Shown: positions 1 through 11,831 of the stretch, piece by piece
How positions within the stretch are numbered: position 1 is the stretch's first letter
Layout: the number at the start of each line of letters is the position of its first letter
DNA from: Beverwykella pulmonaria
Lineage: Eukaryota > Ascomycota > Dothideomycetes > Pleosporales > Melanommataceae
Assembly (NCBI GenBank): GCA_001599595.1
Contig: BCHH01000002.1
Coordinates: 472,390 to 536,389, forward strand
Length of the DNA: 64,000 bases
Direction of reading: 5' to 3'
The notes under the pieces: generated by a model
Seen by the model: only the letters and a program-made list of their open reading frames with translations
What the model was told of the DNA's origin: nothing
Databases searched by the model: none
Translations under genes and position numbers: made by a program

Positions 1-514
1 ATTGTCTTGGCTGGCGGATGCTCAGAGGGCGGAGTGACAACAAAATGCATGGCAATGACTAGGAGCGGAAATTTCTTGCTGACTAACTCCTCGTTGTAGT
101 CTTGTAAACCTCTGGCTAACGTGGCTCGCGAGACTGTTGGAAGCCACATGTAAGTGTGAGAAAAGTATCTTTGGCCAACAAGCTCGAAACTGGTATTGTT
201 CTCCTTGAGCGTCCTCATAAGATGTGAGCTTCGATCCTATCAAGTCGGAGAACTTCGTCGAAACTCGCATATCTAGGCTCGCTTACAACTTCCAGCCCAC
301 CTAATTGATTGGTCTTAGGATACAGGTAGTCGATTGAGAGCCTGTTAGGCCGGGGAATTAGCAACCGCCAAGTAATGGCAGGGGCCGCTAAGACCGGCAA
401 ATCCTACCTGGAGCACCGGCTGCATGCGGGAACGATCTTGTCGCACTTCTTCTTGCTAGGTTTGCACTGTTGGCGGGTTCTTGTTGCGGTTGGAGAAGGA
501 GATGAAATGTTCAT
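1..514 (-). pseudogene. Decayed Zn2Cys6 fungal transcription factor, 3' part off the window
   Basis: On the minus strand an ATG at 514 opens exon 1 (514-408), followed by an intron (407-342, GTAGGA...CTAACAG) and exon 2 from 341. Exon 1 resembles a Zn2Cys6 DNA-binding finger: the C-x6-C, C-x6-C and C-x2-C spacings are present with the basic KKK stretch and the Pro of the linker. The first Cys of the usual six reads Arg and the last reads Tyr, so the binuclear zinc cluster could not form normally. Exon 2 reads in frame to a TGA at 215-217. The coding sense continues in another frame from about 219 to 1, giving the conserved middle-homology pattern of this family (YF...WLP.VSR, then a helical LLVIAMHF stretch). 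That implies a frameshift of two bases near 215-219. I read it as a pseudogene. A sequencing error is possible for the shift but would not explain the lost cysteines. Confidence 0.6.
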
Positions 515-1106
515 TGAGTGAGTGTCGTGGTGTTAATGAGTCGTGGAAATTCATCTACTTGGTTTGGGTCTAACCCTTCTAGGACGGTCGAAGAAATGCA
601 TTACTTTACCGATGCAATGGAAGATCGACGGGACTGTTGCTTCTGAGTGGACCTGGACTTATTGTTAACTATCTGATACGGGGAAACCCAGTCTGGTGGA
701 TACAGTAAGTACCCTGTGAATTATCGAGTCAATCCTAATGCCTTCGCACTAGAATCGCTCGCCATGTGGGCTCAATTGGAGTAGTGCAGTAGCCTAGATT
801 TTCCCCACTCAAATCTCCCGCATACCGCGTCCATTATAACGGAATAGGAATATTGGAAAGGTGCCGAATTGTAGTCGAGACCGGATTTGTAGAAATGCGT
901 ATCGCCCTATCTCCGAACGCCTAAAACGAAAAGAACTTTTTGGGGTTAGCGGCAAGAACATGGTTTGAATATTCGCTGTGTCGGTCTTCGCATTGCTGCC
1001 GTAATTCGTAATTATGCTTTCCAGGCTGAAACTGCTGCAGCATATAATTCCAGAGCCTGGCCAAGAGAACCTCGCAGACCTTATACGACCCCAATTGATT
1101 TCGAAG
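515..1106. other. Intergenic, nothing recognised
   Basis: Space between the decayed regulator (transcribed leftward) and the SDR gene (transcribed rightward). It should hold the promoter and 5' leader of the SDR. An in-frame upstream ATG at 1014 could extend the SDR by 31 residues. I see no RNA gene or repeat. Confidence 0.5.
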
Positions 1107-1901
1107 ATGTCTCTCAAGTACAACAAAGTCCTCTTAATCGGTGCCACATCCGGCATCGGGTTAGCCTACGCAGAGAAAGTGGTCGAAGATGGGAAGAAAG
1201 TTATCATTGTTGGCCGCCGGCAGGAGAACCTTGATGCTTTCGTGGAGAAGCACGGCAAGGACAAGGCCGAGGCCGTTGTGTTTGATATCACCCTCCTTGA
1301 CCAGATACCAGCCTTCGCAGCAGATATTACAAGCAGACATCCAGATCTGGACTGTGTGCTGCTCAACTCAGGAATCCAGCGGGGCTTCAACTTCTCCAAG
1401 CCCGACACCGTCGACCTGTCCGTTCTCGGATTGGAGTTTACCACCAACTACCTTGCCTACGTTCACTTGACGCACGCATTCATTCCGCATCTTCAGAAGC
1501 AAGAAAACGAGACAAGCCTCATATACACTTCATCCGGTCTCGCACTTGTTCCACTCGTTTCCCGTCCGAACTACTCAGCCTCCAAAGCTGCTCTCCATCA
1601 CTTCGTCCTCTGCCTGCGTGAGCAGCTCAAAGAAGGGCCAGGAAATATCAAGGTCATCGAGATCTTCCCTCCGGCGGTACAAACTGAGCTGCACGATGAG
1701 AAGCACCAGCCAGACATCAAGAATGGCAGAGCAATGGGAATGCCGCTAGATGAGTTTACCGAAACCTCGTGGTCGCGGCTGGTCAAGGGCGATGAGCAGA
1801 TACCGGTCGGATTCGTGGAGAATGCATTTAAGAGGTTTGAAGAAGCTCGGCAAGAGACGTTCCATATGATGATAAAGATGGTTAAGGCGCGCGATGAGTG
1901 A
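1107..1901 (+). CDS. Short-chain dehydrogenase/reductase (DltE-like SDR)
   Basis: Intronless, 264 aa from the ATG at 1107; an in-frame ATG at 1014 would add 31 residues that look unlike an SDR N-terminus, so 1107 is preferred. The Rossmann cofactor motif GATSGIG lies near residues 12-18, an NSG motif stands where NAG is usual near residue 91, and the catalytic Ser and YSASK (YxxxK) lie near residues 140-157. Length and motifs fit a classical NAD(P)H-dependent SDR of the oxidoreductase type often annotated DltE in fungi. The substrate cannot be told from sequence. There is no signal peptide, so the protein is probably cytosolic. Four tandem TGGATGG copies follow directly after the stop codon. 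Confidence 0.9.
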   Translation: MSLKYNKVLLIGATSGIGLAYAEKVVEDGKKVIIVGRRQENLDAFVEKHGKDKAEAVVFDITLLDQIPAFAADITSRHPDLDCVLLNSGIQRGFNFSKPDTVDLSVLGLEFTTNYLAYVHLTHAFIPHLQKQENETSLIYTSSGLALVPLVSRPNYSASKAALHHFVLCLREQLKEGPGNIKVIEIFPPAVQTELHDEKHQPDIKNGRAMGMPLDEFTETSWSRLVKGDEQIPVGFVENAFKRFEEARQETFHMMIKMVKARDE

Positions 1902-1905
1902 GGCG

Positions 1906-1933
1906 TGGATGGTGGATGGTGGATGGTGGATGG
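1906..1933. repeat. TGGATGG x4 minisatellite
   Basis: Four head-to-tail copies of the heptamer TGGATGG start five bases after the SDR stop codon, within its 3' untranslated region. Copy number is likely to vary between strains. Confidence 0.9.
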
Positions 1934-2320
1934 CATATGGCATCGGCCAGTGGACCCTGCTTGGCACAAGTAGCAAACTGCGAGACCTATCGTGAACACA
2001 CTACTATTTGTTGATTCGAACAATTACCATATGATGCTTCTTCGAATATAATGATGGCCCCAAAATGAGATTGTGTGAGGTTCCACTCACATACGCGGCA
2101 AAGGAGTCCGCGCCCGACGGACTAAACACAGCCTCAAATAGCGGCGGTCTCAAGGTGGGCACTTACCGAGCCCCTGCGCCGCAAACTCATGACAACGTGA
2201 AAGATCTCTCCACCACGACCACCATCAAATACGACAGTCTCCAGCGCTTCCTCCACCATCCACCCCCTCGAATTCACCATCTCATCTGCCCTGTGCTAGA
2301 CACCACAATCCATCTTCGCC

Positions 2321-3082
2321 ATGGCCGACGGACTGAGCAGTGCCATGACCAACCGGTCTCTGCGCGCGATCAAGACGGTATGAAAACATGGACCCAGCTC
2401 TCCAGCGCCCGATTAACTAATGCGATTGTAGGAGCTTGAATTTCTTGTCGACGCCAATGTCATCACATCGCAACAGTACGACACCATCATCAATCAACTC
2501 CCTCTCTCGGCCGCCGCTCGTGCCCCACAACCCGCTGCCCACGCCCCAGTCCAACAGATGGCCAACATGAGCGTGAAGAAAGACCCCGAGCCAGAGAAGA
2601 ACAGCAACGTCGGATACTACTCCAACAACTCGGCGAACCCTCCCCCACCTGCCTACCCAACACCGCCCGTCGCCCCCGCCGGCCCGCCCGCTCTTGCCTA
2701 CGCCTCTGCCATGTACCAGTACAACGCGCAAGACGCCGGCGATCTCGCGCTCATGCCCAACGACAAGATTGTCGTCACGGAATACATGAACAACGAGTGG
2801 TGGAAGGGCAAGAACGAGCGAACCGGACAGGAGGGTATCTTCCCCGCCAGCTACGTCCGTCGGGAGGAGAAGTCACTGCAACCGGTGCCGTCCCCAGCAC
2901 CCCAGCCTTCCAACTATGGCAACATGCCCTTGGACGTCAGCAACGGTGCCCAGCACCAGCCAGAACGCGTGCCTGGAAAGGGCGAGGAGGCTGGCAAGAA
3001 GTTTGGCAAGAAGCTGGGTAACGCCGCTATCTTTGGCGCTGGTGCGACCATCGGTGGCAAGATTGTCAACGGCATCTTTTAG
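2321..3082 (+). CDS. SH3-domain protein, Lsb1/Pin3-like
   Basis: Two exons, 2321-2377 and 2432-3082, with a 54-nt phase-0 intron containing an AACTAA branch site; 235 aa. A short helical N-terminus is followed by a Pro-rich stretch (PPPPAYPTPP) and one SH3 domain near residues 110-165: the ALYDY position reads AMYQY, then DLALMPND, EWWKG and the closing GIFPASYV. A Gly/Lys-rich C-terminal tail ends in NGIF. Length and layout match yeast Lsb1/Pin3 (about 240 aa), which bind the Arp2/3 activator Las17 and are linked to actin patches and prion induction. The role here is inferred from that family. The original ATG is followed at once by a good intron, so reading the second exon alone would miss the first 61 residues. 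Confidence 0.88.
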
Positions 3083-4411
3083 TAGTACTTTCTTCATAAT
3101 TGGGTTTTCCATTCATGTACGGGATAGCGGCGTTCAGGTTGTCAGGCCACTTGCGTGGATGATGGCTGTGAAGGATATTGGTTATTTGTGTATAGGGGAC
3201 GTGGGACCGAGGCTGCGAGGATGCCCAACGGTAGTGGACCATTTTAATTCTCCTGAAATTCATCATTCAGTCTTTGCAGTAACCCTATTGTCCAGTCACC
3301 ATACCTCACATTCACACTCCGGGCCTTCTAGAAAGCTTCCCAACTACATAATATTGCCACTTACGCACTTATGTCCGTCTTCCATGTTACTGTCTACTAC
3401 TTTGTAGCCACCACTTTGGTGGGTGCACACCAGCTTATTCACAGCCAAACATACGACACACGTTTGTCGTTGGGTTTGCAAGCTTTTTACTCTGCCCGGT
3501 AGGACATCCAGACCGCCATACCACTTATTGTTTCAAAATCAAATTCGACTGATTTTTCTGCTGTTCTGTCAAAGGATTGCCTGGAAATTCTGATGGAATT
3601 AGTCATTGTTTGTTTAGAGCAATTTACCTGCTTAAGAAGGCACAACGCGGTCACAAAGGAGCGTAGAGATATTTATATGACGACCTCGTCACATGACATC
3701 GCTTATTCCGGCGACCATCATGCTGTGTATATAGGCTCACTGCCGAGCCACCTTAACTCGGCACCTAGTTACCTTGTAATACAACCCGTTTTCAGCTCTC
3801 TGCTCAAATATCTGCCTGTCACAATTTATGCCGTAGTTTCTCTCCTTGATTTTCAAAGTTTATTATCGTTTCTGTTCTCTTCATAGTCCAAGCTTGTTGA
3901 AATGCCTTCTATTGCATCTGTGTTGAGCACCACAGACGCAAGGTCAGGGGCTTTTCATACCCAGTGCTAATGTTGCCAGTCTTTTTCAAGCTTTTTCGTA
4001 AGATCACAATCCTGTAGTGAACCTCCGTACAAAAGCTTGCCACTGAAATTCTAAACGTCTGATTGCAAGATTTGGTTGGAGGATATTTTCTCTACCTCTA
4101 ATGGCATCCAAATTCACCGAGTCGAGAGTTATAAGATGACTGAGGTTACGTAGTTGTTTTTAGCTATGCTTCCGATAGTTGGAGCACCTTAAGAGCCACC
4201 CTACTATAGAGGACAACAATATAATTGGCTGCCGTAGTATGTACGGTCATATATTAAATGCCCGTACGGAGACCGGGTATATTGCACAACACAACAGACA
4301 TCTTGACAGACCACCACATACATCTATATCGCTAGATCACTACCTCGCCTTCTCAAGTGTTATCCTTTCCCCGCACTCGAATGAACAGCTCCAATTCAAG
4401 CAGTCTTCGAA
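3083..4411. other. Intergenic, about 1.3 kb, nothing recognised
   Basis: It holds the 3' end of the SH3 gene and the promoter of the downstream membrane-protein gene. Short open frames (for example 3593-3886) have no recognisable motif. It looks more AT-rich to the eye than the flanking genes. I see no tRNA or element boundary. Confidence 0.4.
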
Positions 4412-6111
4412 ATGATACAAACTAATGCCACCGATCAAGGCAATACGACATTTAGTAAGTGCTTCCAAACCTTGGCTCCATTGAATGAATATCAATATAT
4501 TTCCCAGCCACCGACCCGAACGCTCGTTACGTATCGTGGCAGAGTGTATTTTGGCCCATCATCGCTTGCATGTTCAATGTCATGCTGCAGAACTCTGGTC
4601 GTGTCCTCGGATCCTTCGACTACCGTCTCACGTTACGCTCTTCAGTTTTCGTCTGTGCTCTGGATACGGTTCTAATCCTCGTAAAGTTTGCTTTAATGTT
4701 GAGCGTTGGGTGCTCGGTTAGGGTAGCGGCACAACATGTCTGGTACGATCGGTTTCGTGAGCATCCACTGGAATTTCCAAATGAAATATGGACAGTACCC
4801 AATCATACCGATTGCGAGAACCAAACAGAATTTCAAGGCCGAGAACTCTCCACAGTTCAGGTCACTCTGCAGGCTCCGAGCAGGCTCTGGATAGAGGCTG
4901 GCCCTTTGCGTCCACCAAGACCTTCACCGCGATCGAAACTGATTGCCCTACCGGAATCCTCTTCTCTTGAAGGGCGCATACTCCATGGATTGAAAATGGA
5001 TGGAATGTTCTCCAGTCAACATCAGTACGACGAATTCAACAATGCTATAGAGCAAGAAACCGAGCCTACTTCTACCACACACAGCCTGCGGACCGACTCT
5101 GTCATGGTAACTACGGGGAATATGCTAGCCAGCTTAGAAGACACAAACATGCATCACGGTTCCGGCATAAATCGCATATGGCAGCTCAATATGATAGCCT
5201 TTAGTTTCGGTGTCTTACCCCAAATAATCAAAGTCTTCGGTATGCACGGAATCGCAAGCTCAAAAGCTATCGTCGCTGTCTTTCTCGTCGCTTTCCTGGT
5301 ACCCGAGGCGTTACGTCTACTTGCTGGAACTGCAGGCGCCGTTGATCTCCACCCAATGCCCATCGTCTCGCTCGCGAAGAAAAGGTTTAACGTCGCGCAG
5401 GAAATTCTCAATGTCATACTACTTCACGTTCAACTCGTGTGCTTTTTTACTTTGTTCAATATTTTCTCTTGGGCGCGCTTGTCACCGCTGTTTGAGCTTT
5501 GTATTATCGCATTCTGTGTTTCGCTCATTCTCTTCTTTGTTCTGTTTAGAATCAGTCGTCGAGCGGTATATGTTGTCACCGGTCTCCGGCATAGTGCCCT
5601 GTACAAGGTCACGAATCATTTATTTAGCGATATGGAGCGGATTCCACGGGCCATGAAAAGTCTTTTCAACACTGCAGAACGAGTAAACCGCACGGTCAAT
5701 AACCACGGCTCGCGCATCCTAGGCATTGATCCCACTGGCGTAGAAAGCTATATAGCTACATGTATATACGCCATTATCGTTTTCACAATTGTAGCATTGA
5801 TGATGGTGTTTAGCAGAGAGGGATCTCAATTATTATCATACCTCAAGATCGAACATGCAGGTATCATCTTCGTTACCTACATTATTCTCTTTATGCCTGT
5901 ATTTCCTTTGCTATCTTGCTTGGTTTATCGCGTACTTTTCCTAGGGTCGCTGTCAAAATATCCACGGAGAGTATTCAAAGTCCGGTCTCTGAATGAGTTT
6001 CTCTCGCTCTTGTTTGCGTTGTGTAATTTTGGGGCTACATTTATACTTTACTTCGAGTACTTTAAACAGGAAGGCACGTATAAACCTAGCTGGACTGATA
6101 AACTTGGGTAA
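4412..6111 (+). CDS. Multi-pass membrane protein of unknown function
   Basis: Two exons, 4412-4454 and 4508-6111, with a 53-nt intron (GTAAGT...CCCAG); 548 aa. Joining exon 1 recovers a first hydrophobic segment (residues about 25-37). Further hydrophobic segments follow near residues 50-75, 225-240, 255-280, 310-330, 340-365, 430-450, 465-495 and 510-530, suggesting eight or nine membrane passes with a soluble loop of about 130 residues after the second. That loop is hydrophilic and rich in Pro, Ser and Thr. I do not recognise the family. The gene is convergent with a zinc-ribbon/transmembrane gene 312 bp away. Confidence 0.75.
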
Positions 6112-6423
6112 AGGGTATACAATAAAAATAATGAGCTTTCAACGCCCGCACAATTGCGTACGCACAACATATTTCCATCTGCGAGGGAGTGTTTCCTACG
6201 ACCTCCCCAACCACCAAGATCTAGCTCTAAGACAAGAGGATTTCTTGTTTGACACCCTCGCTATGCGTACGCCAGAAATAGTAACAGCACTATTACTTTC
6301 CCCATATTATCTCTTTGTAAGTAACAAGTCTTCGTTTGGGAATATTCGTCTCGAAAAGCAGAACATATAGGAAAATCTCGTTGCAAGTAGGACTAGCAAA
6401 TTACCATTAACATTATTACCCGC

Positions 6424-8524
6424 CTACTCATCCTTTCCATACTTCAAGCTGCTCAAAAACGTACTCCAAAATATACTCAGCATCGCCACCATAATCGACA
6501 GCGGTACTGACGCATTCTGGAAATCGCCGCCATGGCCCAGCTCAAACAGCCACAAGAAGAAGAACACCAAAGGTGGAAGTATGCATACCAGATTGTAGAG
6601 GACCACCAGCCGAAAATACACAGCTTGTCTTGCGTAGAGTCCCCAGAAGGTTTCGCGCTGCTCACTGCGTTCGTCTAGCTGTAACTGTTTCTTTGGGAGA
6701 AGGGAGAGAATCTCATCGTTGTGTCCTCTCCTAGCTAGGGCAGTGCATCCGCAGTTTCGTCGGCGGCGCAAGAAATGTCGATAACAGAGGATTGACGACG
6801 TGTTAGCATAGAATCGTTTGCGGAACTCGTGCTTGCTGATAGGAGGCACGTCGGACATAGGCTTGGGATTATACAAATAGTCCACGTTGTTAATGTCTGG
6901 ATATTCATCCCTCATCTTGGGTGCAAAGCAGAGTTCGTCAAATTTCTCGAACTGTTCATTAGCGTTAGCGATGACGAGAGGGAAATGAAATGACATTGAG
7001 ACGAGAAGGTACTGACTCGGTAGAAGTCACAGTGTGAGTAGTGCCAGACGCTAAGATAGTATCGCAGTAGTCCACGAAGCTTGAAGTACTCTAAGCGAAG
7101 AGCGAGGAAAAAATCTGTGGTGCTGATTCCAGCCACAGGAATTTGTGAGAGACGGTAGTCTCCTGCAGACTGGACTACAAGCAGAACTCGCAGTGAGGAG
7201 GTCTGCAATGAACTGGGTTGCTGTGGCTGTCGAATGGTATAACTAGTGTGGCTTGATGTTCTTGACGTCGGTTGCGGCCGAGGAGTATTCTGAGGCAAAG
7301 GCTGACTACCGTGAGATGAAGTAGGTCGAGATAGAGCCTTTTGTGGTTGCTGAGGGGGTAGAGCACTTGACATTTTTGAGCCTGCCCCCGGCGTCGTTGA
7401 TACATATTTCCACAGCAAACGATTTAGCTGTGCCGCGAAGGCCTCAGGCACCTCAGCCCATCTTTCCTCGCCACAACTCTAATGATCAAATTAACATCTT
7501 GCTTCAAACGTATGTGAAAGAACTCACATACACATGTCCATTGAACTCGAGCCTGACCACTGGCAAGGGGATATCGAGGTTGACACAATGGCCACCAATC
7601 CCATCTCGCCCCCGACCAGTTTTCAACCTTGATCTTGAAGTGGTTCAGTCGGCTTGTATCATTGTCTCTCAAAGTACTGATAGTTTCAGGAGACTGACAC
7701 AGCTCCTTGGCTAGAATCCGGCCTCCAGTCCACGAACCGTTCTCTGAAGTGGGCAGAATCTTCTCGGCTCTTTTAGCCATATTCATCAGGCTCGTATGAA
7801 AAGTTGGATGAATGAAGTTCTTGAGTTTCCCGTACAGGGCACCTATTGCTTGGCTTGATGTTATGAACTGTCTCATCGTAGACAGATCCCACGATCTGTT
7901 TGCGTTTCGTTTCGCCTCTTCGGGTTTAGGATCGTCTTCAACTTCTTCATCTTCGGCCTCATCGTCGAAGATATCCAACTCATCAATTGCATACTCGGCC
8001 TGTACCACAACAGATACTCCACTCCTTCTGTCACTAGTTGCATTCGCTAGCCATCTAACTTTTGCACAAATTTCCCAAGACACGGTTGCGGCTTTTGCAC
8101 CAAGAAACTCTGCTATTTGTTGCTGTTCAGGAGTCTCAGCTTCAGATCGTAAATTGGTAGAGAATTGCTTCAGTAGACGGCGCCAACCTCGTTGCAAGGT
8201 TTCTCTGGGGATCCTATCCTCGCTCAAGGCCGCATCGATGTAGAGTTTGTGCAAATTCGGTTCGTTCCACAGGAGACGGTTTAAGTCTTGGAGGACGATT
8301 TCATCAGGGACGCTCGCAGGTACTGGTGTGGTTGTGTCGGCGCCTGCAGCAAGCGCCGTGGTCGTGTCTCCATAGTCCCACACTGTATCTGGCTTCGGAT
8401 ATGGGATCTCAATCTCGTAATCGATTTCACCTTGGACATAATCGCAGGCTGGACAAAAGTCTGGTGCTAGGCTGGTGAGATTGGACGCACCACATTTCGG
8501 GCAGGTCCACGTCGACGGGCCCAT
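6424..8524 (-). CDS. RanBP2-type zinc-ribbon protein with two C-terminal TM segments
   Basis: Three exons on the minus strand (8524-7532, 7478-7017, 6951-6424), both introns phase 0 (53 and 65 nt); 660 aa. The N-terminus carries W-x-C-x2-C-x3-N-x8-C-x2-C, the spacing of a RanBP2-type zinc finger (residues 6-27). An acidic stretch lies near residues 190-205. The intron-1 join restores a WTCSCGEERWAEVP motif preceded by WDWWPL. The second exon has a linker rich in Gln, Pro and Ser and then a YFKLRGLLRYYLS region. The C-terminus has an HEFRKRFY motif and two hydrophobic segments near residues 600-620 and 632-650. I have an impression that this C-terminal layout recurs in Pezizomycotina proteins of unknown role, but cannot search. 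Function unknown. Confidence 0.78.
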
Positions 8525-9156
8525 GGTTGTTGAGAAAATTCGAAGAGAAGAAACAATGTGAGAACATGTAGTAGAAGATAACAGTTGACGACATCTCCGA
8601 TCTATAAGGAATATTTTGGTCCTCGTAAAAGCAAAGATAAGCGCAAGGCTGAACCTCAGCCTGTTCCTTACTCTTTACCCTATTAGTGTCTGTAGATACT
8701 ATTTATAGGCTAGTTCAACTGGACTTGTTGGAGCTGAATACTGAAAAGATGGGTGTCGTATTTTGTTGTTGTCAAGGACGACAGAATGTTAAAGTACTTT
8801 GTGTTACCATGTCTAAAGTAGTCTAGCAATTATATAGACTATCGAAATAGATGTTGACTTGCAGAGTTCTGCCCCATCTGCCAGCGAAATCTTTGAAATT
8901 CTAATAGAAGTAGCCTTGAGAACAGTGACCCGCACTCACACACCTAACTATTATGGAACATCTATCCAACATCAGACCTCTAACGCCTCGTCAGAGAACT
9001 CAGAAAGTCTCGGCGACGATACCATTTGTCATAAGGATACGCCACACGACCCGCGCCACATCCACAATCCGGCAATAAGGAAGCTAACCCCGCAATCCAG
9101 GCACCGTCTTGTCATGCATCTCTCCAGCAATTCAACAATACTATCAAAGCCCCATT
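8525..9156. other. Divergent promoter region
   Basis: Shared upstream region of the zinc-ribbon gene (leftward) and the carboxylesterase (rightward). It is AT-rich around 8560-8830. No recognisable operator or RNA gene. Confidence 0.5.
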
Positions 9157-10870
9157 ATGGAAAAGCCGTCAAAGCCTTATATTCGCGACCTCGAATTTAA
9201 AGGCTTCGTCGAAGGCCTCACATACATCGACAAGAAATCTCAACCGCTCTGCCACTACTTCGGCGGCATCCCTTTTGCTCTTCCCCCAGTTGGGCCCTTC
9301 AGATGGCAGAAACCAAGGCCGCTTCCAGCTTGCTATAGATACGGAACGCGCGCAAATCCGGGGGCATTTACTGGAAAATGCGGCGTTTGTCCTCAGCCGG
9401 AATGGCGAGAGAATAAGGTTGACACTTCGCTCTTCGATGAGAATTGTCTGCAGTCGAATATCTGGATACCGATTGGGGATCCACCCAGGGGAGGTTTGAT
9501 ATAGAATGCGTCAATCCATGAACTGTGATTAACTTGTGGATTAGGATGGCCCGTACTATTCTGGATACGTAAGTAAACCATCTGTACCTGTGTGCTACCT
9601 ATATTGACTACGTGCAGACGGCGGGTTCCTTCAGTTCGGGAATGCAAACGAGGATGATGTGCGCGCTCTACTCAGCGAAACCACATGCAAAGCCATTATT
9701 GTCTGTCCTGGATATCGCTTAAATCTCTTCGGCTTCCTCGCCTCTTCTGAGCTACGCGAAGCCTCGGCCGATTTCGCCGCCAATGTTGGATTCTGGGACC
9801 AGCGACTGGCACTCGAATGGACGTGGCAGAACATCAGCTACTTCGGGGGAGATTCTTCGAACATCACCATTGGTGGTTACTCGGCGGGCTCCCACTCAAC
9901 CTTCCACCAACTAGCCTATGACCTTGGGGTTTCCGACTCGAAGAGTATCGTTCGCAGGGCACTCATGTTCTCCAATGGACCCGGCATGCAGCCCAAATCA
10001 TTCGACGAGGCGCAGGTACAATTCAACGAGCTTCTTGAGAAACTCCAGATCCCTCTCGATCTATCTGCAGCAGAGAAGCTCGCGAAACTCCGCTCCATAG
10101 AGCCCGAGACGCTCATCAAGGCAAGCGAGCACATGAAGTACCATCAATTCCGCGCTACGACCGATGGTGAATTCGTGCGCCATGGGCTGTTGAACGAGAT
10201 TGATAATGGAGGCTTTGCCCGACAAATGAAGCGCAGAGGGATCAAGCTCATCATAGGAGAGTGTCGGGATGAGCACTTTGTCTATGGCTCATGGAGGCCA
10301 CCGAAGAACAGCTTTGACAGCTTGTTTCGACGGCTGCAGGCTGATTACCCGCTTGCAGCCTGCGAGGCTTTGGTAGAACACTACTATCCGAACCAGAAAC
10401 TGCCCGCTGGCTGCAAGGATTGGCCCGATGCTTTCGGGAGAATCTATGCAGATATACAGATCCATCATCTCGAGCGAGGAATGGTGAATTCCCTCGTTCG
10501 ACACGGCGCGGGCGATCTCATCTTCAGATACCGCATGGAATGGCGAGCACAGTGTTGCGACCAATGGTGCCCTAAGAATTGGGGCGTCACACATGGCACC
10601 GATATGGCGATCTGGTTTTGGGGCAGCGATAGCACGTTGAGCAAGAAGGAAAAGCTACTAGCGAAGAAGTCGTTCGTGGACAATCTGGCGAAGTTCCTGA
10701 ATGGTGAAGAGATGGACTGGGGTACTAAGCACCCACTTAGTATTCGAATTCTGACGCCAGAGGGCAAGATTGTCTGTGAGGTAGACAAGAGAATGGAAGA
10801 GGGGCTCAAGGTTTGGGAGGTTTTGAGGAAGGTAGGTGCAACAGGCTTGCCAGTCAGTGCGAAGTTATGA
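9157..10870 (+). CDS. Type-B carboxylesterase / lipase family protein
   Basis: Three exons: 9157-9493, a 24-nt microexon 9545-9568, and 9618-10870, with introns of 51 and 49 nt; 537 aa. Splicing restores the family core, reading WPVLFWIH and then GGFLQFG, which forms the oxyanion hole. The nucleophile elbow GYSAG sits in the usual context FGGDSSNITIGGYSAG. The acidic member is probably the Glu in IIGECRDEHF and the His is in THGTDMAIW. No signal peptide is seen at the chosen ATG, so the enzyme is probably intracellular. The substrate is unknown: the family hydrolyses carboxylic esters and also contains non-catalytic relatives, but here the triad appears complete. Confidence 0.9.
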
Positions 10871-11831
10871 ATTTCTACTTTTCATTCCTAATCCAAGGTA
10901 TCGTACAGTGGAGAAAGAGCTATCAGAAATGGAAAAGTCCCTTCATTTTCGTTTTTCATGAGTCGATCTGCCTCAAAGACTCCAGCGAGGGGCTGAGAGA
11001 ACACACATGCCAAAAGCTAATCCATCATTTAGACCAGAGGGAGCTATCTACCAAGAATCCCATCGTAGCGATTGTTGCAAAATATTGTACTTCGTTGATC
11101 TTATTCCTTTGTCGACTTCTCCGTATCTCCTTCACTCTAATTGGTAAAGCTGGGGTCTAAGCTTGTTCTCTACAGTTGTTGGTGTGCAGTTGTTGAAGTT
11201 GGTGGCTCTACCTCTGTGTGTGTGTGTGTGTGTGTTCCTTAGGTTTGCGGTCGAGGGTGCTAAGGGCTCATTTGTTGGTTGTAGCGTTAGACGCTGTAGA
11301 TCTTTCGCGTGCCTTGGACGGGAGAGTGTTGGTTCAGTGAGTAGAGAAAAGGTCTGAATTTGAGGGGAGTGGCTGAGTAAGTAGCTATGTGGCTAGTAAT
11401 TAAAGAGTTATGTGATAAACGTATTAACGTATTAATCCATGTCACGGCAAACAAGAGCAACTATAACCGTGGAATGAACCAAGAAACCAACTCAGACACA
11501 ACCCAGCTACGCCAAACGTTGCCTCGCGCATATCTTGGAAAATAGGAACCATAAAATATCACTTCGCCCCAACCCTTGCAATATAAACAATAACACTCGC
11601 TAAACCTTCGTCTCACCTAGATCCAACAACACAAACAATACAATCAAAAAAAAAACCTGCCCTATCCCCCTTCTCACCTCTTCACCTTCAACTCCAAAAC
11701 GGCCCAAAATCATTCATCTGACCCAACACCCTCCTCCTTTCCTCTTCATCCTGCCCATTCCTCGAAATGCTACATCGCTATCAGCACCCACTCATCATCA
11801 AACCAGATCAAATGGTAGAAAATTGAGCAAC
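10871..11831. other. Intergenic, about 1 kb
   Basis: 3' regions of the esterase (from the left) and of the carbonic-anhydrase-like gene (from the right) meet here, so the region is convergent. It contains a TG dinucleotide run and an A-rich run near 11645. Nothing else recognised. Confidence 0.5.
11215..11235. repeat. (TG)10 microsatellite
   Basis: About ten uninterrupted TG repeats in the convergent spacer after the esterase gene. Confidence 0.9.
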
